Shown here piece by piece: positions 34,537 to 48,800 of a stretch of 64,000 bases of DNA. The stretch comes from Buddleja alternifolia (Eukaryota; Streptophyta; Magnoliopsida; Lamiales; Scrophulariaceae), in contig CM033392.1 of the NCBI GenBank assembly GCA_019426215.1, forward strand, positions 33,028,814 to 33,092,813. Direction: 5' to 3'. How positions within the stretch are numbered: position 1 is the stretch's first letter; every line of letters starts with the position of its first letter. The notes beneath the pieces are model-generated. The model was given only the letters and a program-made list of their open reading frames with translations, ran no database searches and was not told the DNA's origin. Position numbers and translations under genes: made by a program.

Positions 34537-37500
34537 ATGGCACCCAAGAAAGCTACTGCTGGAACCTCTGAAGTTATTGTCAAGATCACTGAAGGCCTTA
34601 TAGTTGATTGGAAGTTTCTCTATGAAAACCCCCAAATTGATTTAACGGAAATAATGGATTCTGTAGCAGAGGCTGGGCTTCAGAAATTTCTCACGAAATA
34701 CTCATATATGTTTCCTGAAGAACTAGAATTTTTCTGGAGAAATGCTCGACTGTCTGACGATGAGACTTCCATCACGTGTTTGTTTCCTGTCTCCAAGAAG
34801 GAATCAAAGACGTTCACTCTCTCTGCGGCCTCCATTGCCCAGAATTTCTCTCTACCTAATGCTGGAGCCACTTTAGACACTATCACTGAAGAACAAATTC
34901 AAGAAGTCTGGACTCAGATTAGCGCTTACGATGATGTTCCATACAAACCGTACTTTGAGAAGAAGGATATAGTGAACAGGTATCGAGTCTTGGCTGATTT
35001 CTGCAGTAAAAACATCGAATGCAGAGTGGGAACCTTCGACAAAATCAACCCAACCCAGTTCCAGATGATGACTGCCATCCTACTCAAGATAAAGATCAAC
35101 TGGAGCGCCTATATATTCAGCAGGTTCAGAGACAGTTTACGCACTTCAAACAGACCTTATGGTCTAGTTTTAAGTGATCTACTCTTTCGAGCAGAGTGCA
35201 CCTCTTCAGCAGGAGTCACCGTGGCCAAGCATAAGTTCTATGGGCCAAGAATCATCAATAATCTCTTCAATCCACCCAAAGTTGGAGGTGCTGCTAAGCC
35301 TCTCTCTGAGCGCCAAGTTGTCCGCGCAGCGTCAGATGAGGAGGCTGAGCGTCCAGATCAGGAGAAAGCCAAACGTACTGTGAAGCGTCCCACTGTCACA
35401 AAGAAACGGGCTCCTCGAAAGCCCAAGGCTCAACCTATTAAAAACGATGAAGATGACGAGGATTCTATACCCCTCATTAGTCGGAAAGATCTGGAAAAGG
35501 TTCTCAAGAATATTGACTTTGAAGAACCTGCAGTTCCACAGACTCAAGCGTTCCCCGCCGAAGGTATAAATGTGAAGCGTATCTTCAAAAGGCGTAAGCG
35601 TCCAACTGCTGCCATCTCTTCTGAGACTACACAAAGAGATCAAGCCATAGCTGCTGTCCCGATATCATCCTCCGAACCACCAGTTGATGTCCATCTGGAT
35701 GTTGATATGACCCAAATTGTGGCCATCGCACATGAAGCTGCCATCGAATCTACAAATCTCGAGCCGGATGAACCTGAAATCCCAAGGGCTCAACCATTGC
35801 TTGCATTACCTAGTACAACAGAGGCACGCTCAGAAGGTCAGAGCGATGCTAACGACGTTGTGATCCATCGACACTTCTTCAAGCTGGATCCCTCAAAGAC
35901 TATCGATCACTCAGTCGATTATTTGCCTCCAGTGCCCGCAGAAAACTTCATACCTGCAGGTTACAATGAAGAAAGTCTTATCAATGCCGAAAATGATATC
36001 GCCAAGCTCATAAAGTTTGATCTGGCTGTACGCAACACTCTCTTTAATACAGCCTCCACCCCAGCTGATGAAGCTTACTACAAGCGCTTGAACTCGGAAG
36101 ACTCCCACACACATCCCGGCTTCTGTCACTCTCCAAGCTCAGCGGCAAGGAGGCACGACTCCTAGAGCTGATGTTGACTTAGCTTATTATCTGGACTGTG
36201 GGACAAGCAAACCCACTGGCTTCGCTCTCCGCGACTACAACATCAGAGTCTATGAGCGTCAGGATCAGCTTCTGAACCCAACGGAAGAGCTACTAAACAG
36301 AGAAGGATATTCTCACTCTCTAACACTGGTCAAAAGCGAGGAAAACAAGAACTCAGCTAATCCTCTCCTCCTGTGGAAGAATAAAGGAGTACATGCCGGT
36401 GAGCGTCCAGCATCCCTGACCGAGATGATTCAACTTGAAACCGATGCATATTTTGACTGCGTCTGGAACGCTAACTACCAACCCGACAGGTATCGTTTTG
36501 AATCCATCTGTGATATTCATCACCAAGGGTTTCGTGCTATACTTAATGCAGGAACTGAGTATTGTATGACTGAGATACGATGGGCTGAAGCTTACATGGG
36601 TGACAAGTATAAATTTGAAGACTTGGTTAGTGCTCCCCATCTGTTCAGACTAGGGATTCATGATAAAAGGACCAAATTTGCACGCTACATGCTGACGCAG
36701 CGCCAGCATAGACTTGGACCCGTTCTGAAGCTGCCTCTGATCCGCCATCAACCTGAACACCGCTTAAGACAAGCGTTGCACAAACTGGCCAACTCTTCTC
36801 TACGCTTTGATGATCAAGCGTCCACCAGCGGTTCTTCTCCCATGTCCTGTCTGAACTGCACCCTAGCCAATGTGAAGACAACTTTTCTCTCATGATGGCA
36901 ATTATGCCTCCAGTCTCTCTATTCGACAAAATCTTCACAGACAATCTGCGACAATGGGATGGCTCTCGGATCAATTCTTTCAGAGGATATCCACTACTTC
37001 CGTCTATTCGACAAGAAGTCTCCAGTCACTATGATTTTGGTTTATCGCTGCTAGAAAGATCTCAAGCGCTTGCTTCAGCCATCTACCCATACTTGGAAGA
37101 GTATTACCAGCTCCGCGTTCCCGCCTCTCGGAAACCGAAGACTCTCCCAACAGATCGGCTAATTGGCTTCTCACAACACTATTGCCCAGATGCCTTATTC
37201 TCTATCTGCAAAGCGCCCTCCAAACTCTTTCCCACTCATGTGCTGGATATCCTCGGGCCACTGTATATCAGGGCACTGGATAGTCCTATCAGAACGTTCA
37301 TTCAAGGTACTCATCTCCCCACTCTACATTTGAATGAACTCCTGCAGACTGCTACGTATCCATATGCAGATGAACCGTTTGCCAGCTTGGACTTTCGGTT
37401 TACGGACTTTAGCCGAATAGAATCAGAATTTCCTGCAGCACCCGCTGAACTGTTAACTGCTCCTGAGCGCCTATTAGAGTTACCTCAAGCGCCTCATTCT

Positions 37501-38439
37501 CCCAGTCCAACTGAATCCGACTCTACTGCTCCACCGAGTCCAACACTGCTCCAGAGCTTCGAGGAACAGTATTTGATCCTACTAATCAAGTATCTATTGA
37601 ATCTCTCAACACACATCTCGTTTTAAGCCTCAAGTCCGCCCTGCACTTCCACCACGCTCAACCGTCCATGGCTGAATGCCTCACTCAATACAGCAACTAT
37701 CTACAGCTACTCAGGCAAGTCATGTGGCCTTAACCAATGATCTACAAGACAGTTCACGGCTCTCGAGACCTCTCTCACAGACGCTAATCAAGCTCAACTC
37801 CTGGTCATGAAAGAACATTTCGACCAGCGTCTAACCACTCTTGAGGCCTCTGTAGCTCAGATTGCTGCTCAAGTCAGTCTTCTTACTCAGCATTTCATAC
37901 AGACTGATGATGGCAATAAGGGGGAAAAGAAGGGAGAAAAGAGGAAATCGTCAACATCTAAAGATCAAGTTCCTCCTCCACCATCCAAGCGTCAACACGT
38001 TGATACTTCTCTCACACTGAGTGCAGAACCAAGGTATCCCTATCCCTCTTGGGTAACCACATCGGTTGAAGCGTCCAACAAGAAAGAAACCCCCAGAGTG
38101 CTCTATCCAACTCTTCCGTTGCCTTCAAGAGCACTGCTTGAACAGTTTGACATTCCTCTTCTCAGAGCATCAATTCCAGAACCAACTAATCCAGCAGTAT
38201 TAGCCTTAGAAAGAAAAATGTCTGACTTCGACCAAACCTTCAGAATTTGCCTACGATACATAGGCATCAGTCCAGAGGAATGGGATAAACACTTCATTGC
38301 CTTTAAGGCACGACAAGTTCAAGAAAACAAGCACATAATCAGTAAAGATCATGCGGCAATGATGACGTTAGAAGATCAGATAACTGAAGCAATCCGTGCT
38401 GAAATGACTAAGAGATACAAGATCAAGTCACGATCTTAA
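34537..38439 (+). pseudogene. Element D third ORF (first unit), frameshifted copy
   Basis: This is the same gene as 45870-49778, from the ATG at 34537 (MAPKKATAGTSEV). It is open and nearly identical to the second copy up to about 36080. There, single A residues are missing twice (near 36081 and 36100), shifting the frame to a stop at 36165. Further single-base changes occur near 36865, 37529, 37605, 37650 and 37755. The remaining pieces are open in other frames (36425-36895, 36892-37626, 37807-38439). All breaks lie in the half facing the N gap, so they may be sequencing errors rather than real mutations. Confidence 0.85.
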
Positions 38440-38592
38440 TTTTAACTTGTGCCTCTCTCTTTGTAGTTGTAAAATGCCTGCACTATGAAATATATATATA
38501 AAATGCATCTCGTTAAAGCTCAAACTAACTTACTAACTTACGCTAACCTTCAGGTATCTAACGCTTGAACCAAATAAGTATTGCCATCATCA

Positions 38593-38606
38593 AAAAGGGG
38601 GAAATT
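38593..38606 (+). other. Polypurine tract of the first D unit
   Basis: AAAAAGGGGGAAAT directly precedes the middle LTR start TGTTAGG. The same tract is at 49947-49960 before the last LTR. Confidence 0.88.
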
Positions 38607-39244
38607 GTTAGGAATTTCGTATTAGATGTTTTGATGATGACAAATAGGACTTTCTGTTAGACTCCGAAAAGTGTGAAAGCTTTCATAGAATGATTATGTA
38701 TAAGTACCTGAAAGCTTATTTATCTTAGGCTTATAGTATTTATCTTTGTAGAATTCCTTAGACTAAGTATGTGACACTAAAACACTTAGGAAAATTCTGG
38801 GTGAGTCTACCAAGTGATGAAGGTGAAGATCAAGCGTCTAAAGCTACAATGGATAAAGATATCTTGAAGCGTCCGTAAAACGCTTTAGGGATTATCCCAG
38901 TGCTCAAACTACGAATGGAATACTCAGGCCGAATACTCAACATCAAGTGAAATGACGGAATTTCAGTGAGACCATCAAGACAAGATTGAAGAGTAAGCGT
39001 CTGAAATAAAGAAAAGAAAGTCAGGATCAGCCCAAGCGTCTGATAAACAAGAATAACTATTCTCTTCAGCAAGAGGTCCCCAAAAGGTTAAACCAACACA
39101 ACATACAAGAACGAAACCTGAAAAAGAATTTAGACCCCAAAACCAACCACAGACTTAAAAAAGCATGAATCAAAACGGACGAATTATTCCAACGGAAATA
39201 AAACAAAGAGCATTAAAAGTCGGATAAGTGCACGATTAAAATAT
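38607..39244 (+). repeat. Element D middle LTR, incomplete
   Basis: 638 bases match the first part of the 1771-base LTR, then the sequence enters the N gap. Matching is nearly perfect at first and becomes poor after about 38850. The last 200 bases contain many single-base changes and length differences (for example near 39065-39115). About 1.1 kb of LTR and the primer site are missing. Confidence 0.9.
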
Positions 39245-39304
39245 NNNNNNNNNNNNNNNNNNNNNNNNNNNNNNNNNNNNNNNNNNNNNNNNNNNNNNNN
39301 NNNN
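39245..39304. other. Assembly gap (60 N)
   Basis: Sixty unknown bases. By comparison with the first unit, the sequence jumps from about LTR position 640 to about 15 bases before the gag ATG. The true missing length is therefore about 1.2 kb if the structure is real. Confidence 0.98.
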
Positions 39305-39319
39305 TACTTTAAATTCTTC

Positions 39320-41511
39320 ATGGCATTTTCTAAAGTTCCCAAGTGACCGAGTCAAATTGACTTTGGAAGGTCAAAGAGTTTACTTATTTGTGTTCATTGA
39401 TGATGAAAGTGTGATATCATTTCAGATGGGCAATCAAAATATACAAGTATCACCAGAGCGCCCGAAGCCACAGGAGAAACACCTGACGGTTATGTGGAGA
39501 AGCCCAAACAAGAATGGTCCACCGATGAGCGTCGACGAGCCATCTGGACAATGTCGGTCGGAATGCATTATACACAGCCATTGGTGACAATGACAACTTA
39601 TTCAACAAAGTCAATCATGCAATACAACTAAAGAAATTTGGGATAAGTTGGCTACTATTTGTGGGGGCTCAGCACAAATAAAGGAAAACAAATTATCAAT
39701 TGCCAAAGAAAAATTCAACGGCTTCAAGATGCTACCTAATGAGACGCTAGAGCAATTAGACATGAGGTTTACAGCCTTGTCACTGAACTAACATCTGGGT
39801 ATGGAGCTACAAAATCGAGAACAGTGGTCAAAATCTTTAGAAGTCTTCAAGCAAATTCCTGATGAAAACAACTGCAATGAGAGAATCAAACAATCTGGAC
39901 AGCCTAACTCCAGAAGATGCTTTTTCAGAACTCAAAGCGTTTGAGTTTGAGCTGAATTCGGCCAGTGATGCAGTAAGTAATCCAGTAATCGAATCTGGAG
40001 CGCTAATGGCATCAATCAAAGGAAAACCTATCAAAGAAAAAGGTTCGGACATAAGTGAGGAAGAAGAACTGGCGCTTCTAAATAGATTCAGGAAATTCCT
40101 GAAATATGAAAAGAAGGGAAACAGTCCTAAGCACCCAGGACAAAGTTCATATCAAGCGCTTCCTCAAATACAACCACAATATCAAACGCCTCACTATCCT
40201 GCGTCCTCCTCCCTAGCGCCAATTCAATATCAAACTCCTTCTCAGCAAGATCTCTCAGCGCCTGCAGCGTTAAACCAACGATCCACAAGATTAACAAACG
40301 AACAAAAGATGAAGACCAATCTTTGTTACAACTGCAGGAGACCAGGGCATTTCCAAGTTAATTGCCCATATCCAAATGTGTCTAAACCTACAAAGCAAGA
40401 TCACACGGATAGAAACCAATTCAGGAGCAACCTGAGACAACAAGGCTTGCTAGCAGAATCAGAACCTCTCTATACGCCTGAAGAGGACTTGGAATCATCA
40501 GATGAAAGCAGCGATGATGAACCATCAAAGGACTCAGCATTCATTTGTCTCATGGCAAGAGTAAATGAAGCATCTAACGACGTACCATCTGAGGTAACCA
40601 CTGATCTGTATCATCCTCTCTCTTATGATGAATTACTTGACAAAGTAAAAGAATATTATACAGATTGTCAAGATGCCACCCAATTATTCCAAAATCACCA
40701 TCGTATTATTTCAGCACTCAGAAGTGATAACTTAACGCTCAAAGCAGAGTTGCAAATTCAGCAACAGTGCATTGAGAAAACCAATCACTCGAGAGTGAAA
40801 TTACTCAGCTAAAAGGTGATCTTGATATAATAGTCAAAAGAGAAGCTGAAATGGTCGCTAAACTTGCCAAATCAGAGCAGCTTATCTCTTCATTATCAAA
40901 AGCGTCTAGAACGCTAGATAATGTGACTAAAGTAACCAGGCATTTGTGAAAAGACCGGTCTAGTTTTGATAAATTCAGTAAAGCCAAAGCGTCCAATGTT
41001 ACAACAATCAACAAAGGAAAAGGTGTAATCTTTGTTGAAGAAAGTTCAATCAGACAAACGCTGAATGAATCAACAAATACTGGTACAAAAGTTAATGATA
41101 AAGTCAACATTGACTCAGGCAAAGGAAAGACCAAAGTGAACGTCTCACAAAAGAAAATATATCCAAACGCTCAAAAAACTAAGGAGATATTTTGCTGCCA
41201 GTGAATCAAACGTTAAGCGTCCCGCACCAAAAGTGCATCCTAAGCCAGTACCAAACAGAATCAAACGTCTATATCCAAAACAATCCAGTTCATATTATCA
41301 ACACTATGATAATTGTGAATACGATTATGATTATCACTATAATCAAGGATATTTCTATACATCTAGAAAGGTATGCAACTCAAAACGAAACCCCAAGAAG
41401 GCCAATCTTTCTCCCGTAGTGAAGATAAGGCAAATATGGGTTCCGAAAAATCTAATTCACGTCACTAACAAAGAAGGACCCAAAACAAAATGGGTACCTA
41501 AAGGAAATTAG
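39320..41511 (+). pseudogene. gag: Element D Gag (second unit), many small frameshifts
   Basis: This is a copy of 27965-30178 starting at the ATG at 39320. The first 540 bases after the gap contain roughly ten single- or few-base deletions. The frame is then open from 39862 to about 40785 with the zinc knuckle intact (CYNCRRPGHFQVNC). Deletions recur near 40783 and 40940-40980, and further changes near 41190 and 41370-41395. The TAG end and the spacer to pol are identical to those of the first unit. The pattern looks like uncorrected read error rather than mutation over time. Confidence 0.85.
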
Positions 41512-41525
41512 ATCTGCCCTTTTGA

Positions 41526-44500
41526 ATGCAGGTACCTAGAGCCAACACCGACGCTTCAGTATGGTACATAGATAGTGGATCATCGAGACACATGACTGGA
41601 TCAAAGGACCTCTTGATCAACTATCGTGCAACCAATGGTCCTCAAGTTATATTCGGTGATAATTCTAAAGGTAAAACTAAAGGTATAGGTATCATGCATA
41701 GGGGGAACATCATGATCAATGATGTATACTATGTCGAGGGTCTTAAACATAATCTCCTAAGCATAAGTCAATTTTGTGATAAAGGCTTTGAAATTAAATT
41801 TCTAGTGACTTGTGCGAGATAATCGATGTTAAGACAGGATCTACCAAATTAAAAGGAAGAAGAACAAACAATGTATACTTAGTAGATTGGGATTCAACAT
41901 TAGATAACAACCTACATGCTTCGTAGCTAAGAATCAAAACGAATTAGGTTGGTTATGGCACAGAAAAATGAATCACCTCAATTTCAAAACAATCTCTCAA
42001 TTAATATCTCTAAATCTCATAGAGGGATTACCTAAAGGTTCCTTTAATAAAGATCGCTTATGTGATGCTTGTCAAATGGGTAAACAAGTTAAATCATCCT
42101 TTAAGAAGAAGCTTCATCTATCGACCTCTCGAATACTTGAATTACTACATTTAGATTTGTTTGGTCCTATTCAAATCATGAGCGTTAGTGGTAAAAAGTA
42201 TTCACTAGTAATAGTTGATGATTTTTCACGCTATACATGGGTAGAATTTCTAGCATCTAAAGATGAAACTAGTGCCAAGCTCACCTCTCTAATTCGTCAA
42301 CTACAAAACTCAAAAGATCTAAAAGTAACAAGAATTAGAAGTGATAGAGGAACTGAATTGACTAACCATATTGTTGAGAAATTTTGTAAAGACTTTGGAA
42401 TACTTCATGAGTATTCAGCACCTAGAACACCTCAACAAAATGGAGTTGCTGAACGGCGGAACAGAACGCTTAAAGAAGCCGCTAGGACTATGTTAGCCGA
42501 ATCTAAGCTGCCTCAAAGGTTGTGGGCCGAAGCTATTAACACTGCTTGCTACACTCAGAACCGGTGTATGATCAACAAGCAACATGAAAAGACTCCATAT
42601 GAGTTATGGAAGGGACGTAAGCCGAATGTTTCATACTTTCATGTATTTGGCTCAAAATGTTTCATTCATAACAATGGTTCTCAAAGCCTAAAGACATTTG
42701 ATCCTAAAGCAGATGAAGGAATCTTTCTAGGATACGCCAAAAATGGAAAGAGCTTTCGCATCTTAAATAAGATCAAATCGAAGGTTGAAGAATCCATTCA
42801 TGTTGTGTTTGATGATGCTAACCAAGAACCGAGTAAGGTTAATATTAATGATGCAGGAATTGAAGATTCTATCTCAACAAGCGTCACAAATCAATCTGTG
42901 TGATGATAGTGATATTGATGAAGATAATGAAATCATTATACCTAATCCTAAGACTACTCGTAAAGACATCAACGATGACATTGCAAGAAACGCTGATGAT
43001 CATGAAGGGTATGTTCATCAAGAGCAAATTCAATCTACAAACACTGAAGCGCCTACGCAAGGAATTGGTCAAGCGCCTACACAGTTTAATCAAACGTTAG
43101 ATCAATCTCTTAACTCGTTCCAACCAGACAGAAAATGGCTCAGAGACCATCCACCAGAACTAATTATTGGAGATATTGGAGCACCCGTTAGAACGAGAGC
43201 CGCTACAATAAATGAGGCCATGTTTGCAAGCTTCCTATCTCAAATGGAACCAAAGAAAGTGGATGAAGCGCTTAACGATCCAAGTTGGATAGAAGCCATG
43301 CAAGAAGAGCTAAACCAATTTGAAAGAAATAAGGTATGGACGCTAGTACCAAGACCAACCCACCAAGGGGTCATTGGAACTAGATGGGTCTATAGAAACA
43401 AAATGGATGAGAATGGAATTGTGATTAGAAACAAAGCCAGACTCGTAGCTCAGGGATACTGTCAAGAAGAGGGCATCGACTTTGATGAAACATACGCTCC
43501 AGTTGCCCGACTTGAAGCAATCCGCATGTTTCTAGCGTTTGCAGCATTTAACAAATTTACAGTGTATCAAATGGACGTAAAGAGTGCATTTCTGAATGGT
43601 AAACTCCAAGAAGAAGTATATGTGGAGCAACCACCAGGATTCATCAACAACCATGGGAAAAGCATGGTTTACAAATTGGACAAGGCACTCTATGGTCTTA
43701 AACAAGCACCACGAGCATGGTATGACACTCTCTCTATCTTCCTTATAGGTAAAGGCTTTTCAAAAGGCAGCGTTGACACAACGTTATTCAAAATTACCCA
43801 TAATGAAGATATTCTCCTAGTTCAAATTTATGTTGATGATATTATATTTGGATCTACCAATAAGCGTTTATGTGAGAAATTTTCGAAAATGATGCAAGAT
43901 CAATTTGAAATGAGCATGATGGGTGAATTAACTTTCTTCCTAGGATTACAAGTTAAACAACTCCCTAATGGCATATTCATAAATCAAACTAAATATACTA
44001 GAGATATGATCAAGAAATTTGGTATGAAAAATGCATCACCTTCAAAAATTCCAATGAGCCAGACGCTTAAGCTAGATAGAGACGATAATGGAAAGAAAAT
44101 TGATATCACTAACTATAGAGGTATTATTGGATCACTTCTTTATCTTACAGCTAGTAGACCCGATATTATGTTCTCAGTATGCATGTGTGCACGATTTCAA
44201 GCTGATCCTAGAGAATCACACTTAATTGCTGCTAAAAGAATCCTTAAGTACCTAAAAGGCACACAAAATGTGGGCTTATGGTATCCTAGGGATTCTCCTT
44301 TTGAACTAATCGGTTATTCAGATGCAGATTTTGCAGGATGCAAAATAGATAGAAAAAGTACTAGTGGAACATGTCAATTTCTAGGTGATAGACTAATTTC
44401 ATGGCATAGTAAGAAGCAACAGTCCATCGCTACTTCCACCGCTGAGGCTGAGTATGTAGCCGCTGGAAGCTGTTGTGCACAGATCCTTTGGATGAGGCAA

Positions 44501-44776
44501 CAACTTAGAGATTATGGAATAATCCTAGATCCAACTCCTATCCATTGTGACAATCAAAGCGCCTTAGCAATGACTCAAAATCCAGTTCTTCACTCTAGAA
44601 CCAAACACATTGACATTCGCTATCACTTTCTACGTGACCATGTTCAAAAGAAAGATATCTCCATGCACTTCATTAATACAGAAAAGCAACTGGCAGACAT
44701 CTTCACCAAAGCGCTTAACGAACAACGTTTTCTCACTTTAAGAAGTGAACTAGGTATGATTGATCTAAATGCTTAA
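41526..44776 (+). pseudogene. pol: Element D Pol (second unit), three small frameshifts
   Basis: This is a copy of 30193-33444. Single-base changes break the frame near 41803 (a T lost), 41912 (a C lost) and 42868 (a T gained). From about 42870 to the end (44776) it is open and almost identical to the first unit, including the RT motif YVDDIIFGS and the RNase H motifs. All lesions lie on the gap-facing side. If they are assembly errors, the real gene is intact. Confidence 0.88.
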
Positions 44777-45869
44777 TCATTCGAAACATCATACTTTTGT
44801 TAGGCATGAAATTTAGGGGGAATTCAATGTATGTTATGAAATTTATGGGGAACCTACATAGGGGGAACCTTCAAAGAGCAAACTATACCTAAGTGAATAT
44901 GACCAAAAATGTTTTCCCTTGCATCGGTCATACGCACTTAGCATCATACACTTAAAACCGTTTTGACGCTTATTACACAAATCTGCCTTAGCGTCTGCAC
45001 TTCCTTCAAAATAAACTAAACGCTTAGCTTTATTCCCGGCTAAAGCAGTTAGTAAAAAGATCCTTTTAAAAGCAAGCGTACATTACCCTACGCCAAAACG
45101 AGAAAGTGGATTAGTCAATCAATGCAATTAATGCTGACTTGACATTCCTCACCCTTCGCTCAAGAAAACCCATGGGTACTCATCACGTTTTTCAAAGATG
45201 GTTCAGCACATGTACACGCGTCAGTACAATTACCATGTATCTTAGACGAGTACAACCGGCGCTGAATATTTTAAACCAAAAGTAAAACACTACTACCAAG
45301 ACCTAATGATAAGTACTGGGAAACTGTGTCCTCATATACACCCTGAAAGGAATAATTCTATATGTTACAATGACCGCTAAAGCACAACCTGTTACTTGAA
45401 AGAGACTCCCAAGATTTTCAAGCGTCCACATAACACTCAATTGTTTCAAGCGTCATTCTGACTAAGTCCGGACGCTTTAACAAATTTTTGGCGGGCATTT
45501 AAATAGTGTTCAAAATTATGATTCCCAAACAGTTTTCATAAAGAACGTATCCGCTTTTCATGGGCACACGCATCACTCTCAGTCTCTGTTTTAAACTTTT
45601 AAACGGACTTCAAAATAGTATATGTGGCAGTTACTAAAAGAAACCGTGCCGGTTTAATCTAAATTCACGTCCACAGTTATATTTTAATGGCTGAGATTTA
45701 TACTCCTCCACGTGTCAACATCTCAAACTTCAAACACACCGAACATTCAAATTGAAGTTTCTGCAGAACACAAACACTCTTATACTCTATTCCATTCGTG
45801 CAAAAACAAGTCTCTCTCTTTTTCAAAAACGAAAAATTTTCCTTCGTAATCTCTGTCTACTGCTCACTC
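44777..45869 (+). other. Spacer between pol and third ORF, second D unit
   Basis: Almost identical to 33445-34536. No ORF or clear signal is visible beyond short G-rich purine words after the pol stop. Confidence 0.6.
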
Positions 45870-48800
45870 ATGGCACCCAAGAAAGCTACTGCTGGAACCT
45901 CTGAAGTTATTGTCAAGATCACTGAAGGCCTTATAGTTGATTGGAAGTTTCTCTATGAAAACCCCCAAATTGATTTAACGGAAATAATGGATTCTGTAGC
46001 AGAGGCTGGGCTTCAGAAATTTCTCACGAAATACTCATATATGTTTCCGGAAGAACTAGAATTTTTCTGGAGAAATGCTCGACTGTCTGACGATGAGACT
46101 TCCATCACGTGTTTGTTTCCTGTCTCCAAGAAGGAATCAAAGACGTTCACTCTCTCTGCGGCCTCCATTGCCCAGAATTTCTCTCTACCTAATGCTGGAG
46201 CCACTTTAGACACTATCACTGAAGAACAAATTCAAGAAGTCTGGACTCAGATTAGCGCTTACGATGATGTTCCATACAAACCGTACTTCGAGAAGAAGGA
46301 TATAGTGAACAGGTATCGAGTCTTGGCTGATTTCTGCAGTAAAAACATCGAATGCAGAGTGGGAACCTTCGACAAAATCAACCCAACCCAGTTCCAGATG
46401 ATGACTGCCATCCTACTCAAGATAAAGATCAACTGGAGCGCCTATATATTCAGCAGGTTCAGAGACAGTTTACGCACTTCAAACAGACCTTATGGTCTAG
46501 TTTTAAGTGATCTACTCTTTCGAGCAGAGTGCACCTCTTCAGCAGGAGTCACCGTGGCCAAGCATAAGTTCTATGGGCCAAGAATCATCAATAATCTCTT
46601 CAATCCACCCAAAGTTGGAGGTGCTGCTAAGCCTCTCTCTGAGCGCCAAGTTGTCCGCGCAGCGTCAGATGAGGAGGCTGAGCGTCCAGATCAGGAGAAA
46701 GCCAAACGTACTGTGAAGCGTCCCACTGTCACAAAGAAACGGGCTCCTCGAAAGCCCAAGGCTCAACCTATTAAAAACGATGAAGATGACGAGGATTCTG
46801 TACCCCTCATTAGTCGGAAAGATCTGGAAAAGGTTCTCAAGAATATTGACTTTGAAGAACCTGCAGTTCCACAGACTCAAGCGTTCCCCGCCGAAGGTAT
46901 AAATGTGAAGCGTATCTTCAAAAGGCGTAAGCGTCCAACTGCTGCCATCTCTTCTGAGACTACACAAAGAGATCAAGCCATAGCTGCTGTCCCGATATCA
47001 TCCTCCGAACCACCAGTTGATGTCCATCTAGATGTTGATATGACCCAAATTGTGGCCATCGCACATGAAGCTGCCATCGAATCTACAAATCTCGAGCCGG
47101 ATGAACCTGAAATCCCAAGGGCTCAACCATTGCTTGCATTACCTAGTACAACAGAGGCACGCTCAGAAGGTCAGAGCGATGCTAACGACGTTGTGATCCA
47201 TCGACACTTCTTCAAGCTGGATCCCTCAAAGACTATCGATCACTCAGTCGATTATTTGCCTCCAGTGCCCGCAGAAAACTTCATACCTGCAGGTTACAAT
47301 GAAGAAAGTCTTATCAATGCCGAAAATGATATCGCCAAGCTCATAAAGTTTGATCTGGCTGTACGCAACACTCTCTTTAATACAGCCTCCACCCCAGCTG
47401 ATGAAGCTTACTACAAAGCGCTTGAACTCGGAAAGACTCCCACACACATCCCGGCTTCTGTCACTCTCCAAGCTCAGCGGCAAGGAGGCACGACTCCTAG
47501 AGTTGATGTTGACTTAGCTTATTATCTGGACTGTGGGACAAGCAAACCCACTGGCTTCGCTCTCCGCGACTACAACATCAGAGTCTATGAGCGTCAGGAT
47601 CAGCTTCTGAACCCAACGGAAGAGCTACTAAACAGAGAAGGATATTCTCACTCTCTAACACTGGTCAAAAGCGAGGAAAACAAGAACTCAGCTAATCCTC
47701 TCCTCCTGTGGAAGAATAAAGGAGTACATGCCGGTGAGCGTCCAGCATCCCTGACCGAGATGATTCAACTTGAAACCGATGCATATTTTGACTGCGTCTG
47801 GAACGCTAACTACCAACCCGACAGGTATCGTTTTGAATCCATCTGTGATATTCATCACCAAGGGTTTCGTGCTATACTTAATGCAGGAACTGAGTATTGT
47901 ATGACTGAGATACGATGGGCTGAAGCTTACATGGGTGACAAGTATAAATTTGAAGACTTGGTTAGTGCTCCCCATCTGTTCAGACTAGGGATTCATGATA
48001 AAAGGACCAAATTTGCACGCTACATGCTGACGCAGCGCCAGCATAGACTTGGACCCGTTCTGAAGCTGCCTCTGATCCGCCATCAACCTGAACAGCGCTT
48101 AAGACAAGCGTTGCACAAACTGGCCAACTCTTCTCTACGCTTTGATGATCAAGCGTCCACCAGCGGTTCGTCGCCCATGTCCTGTCTGAACTGCACCCGT
48201 AGCCAATGTGAAGACAACTTTTCTCTCATGATGGCAATTATGCCTCCAGTCTCTCTATTCGACAAAATCTTCACAGACAATCTGCGACAATGGGATGGCT
48301 CTCGGATCAATTCTTTCAGAGGATATCCACTACTTCCGTCTATTCGACAAGAAGTCTCCAGTCACTATGATTTTGGTTTATCGCTGCTAGAAAGATCTCA
48401 AGCGCTTGCTTCAGCCATCTACCCATACTTGGAAAAGTATTACCAGCTCCGCGTTCCCGCCTCTCGGAAACCGAAGACTCTCCCAACAGATCGGCTAATT
48501 GGCTTCTCACAACACTATTGCCCAGATGCCTTATTCTCTATCTGCAAAGCGCCCTCCAAACTCTTTCCCACTCATGTGCTGGATATCCTCGGGCCACTGT
48601 ATATCAGGGCACTGGATAGTCCTATCAGAACGTTCATTCAAGGTACTCATCTCCCCACTCTACATTTGAATGAACTCCTGCAGACTGCTACGTATCCATA
48701 TGCAGATGAACCGTTTGCCAGCTTGGACTTTCGGTTTACGGACTTTAGCCGAATAGAATCAGAATTTCCTGCAGCACCCGCTGAACTGTTAACTGCTCCT

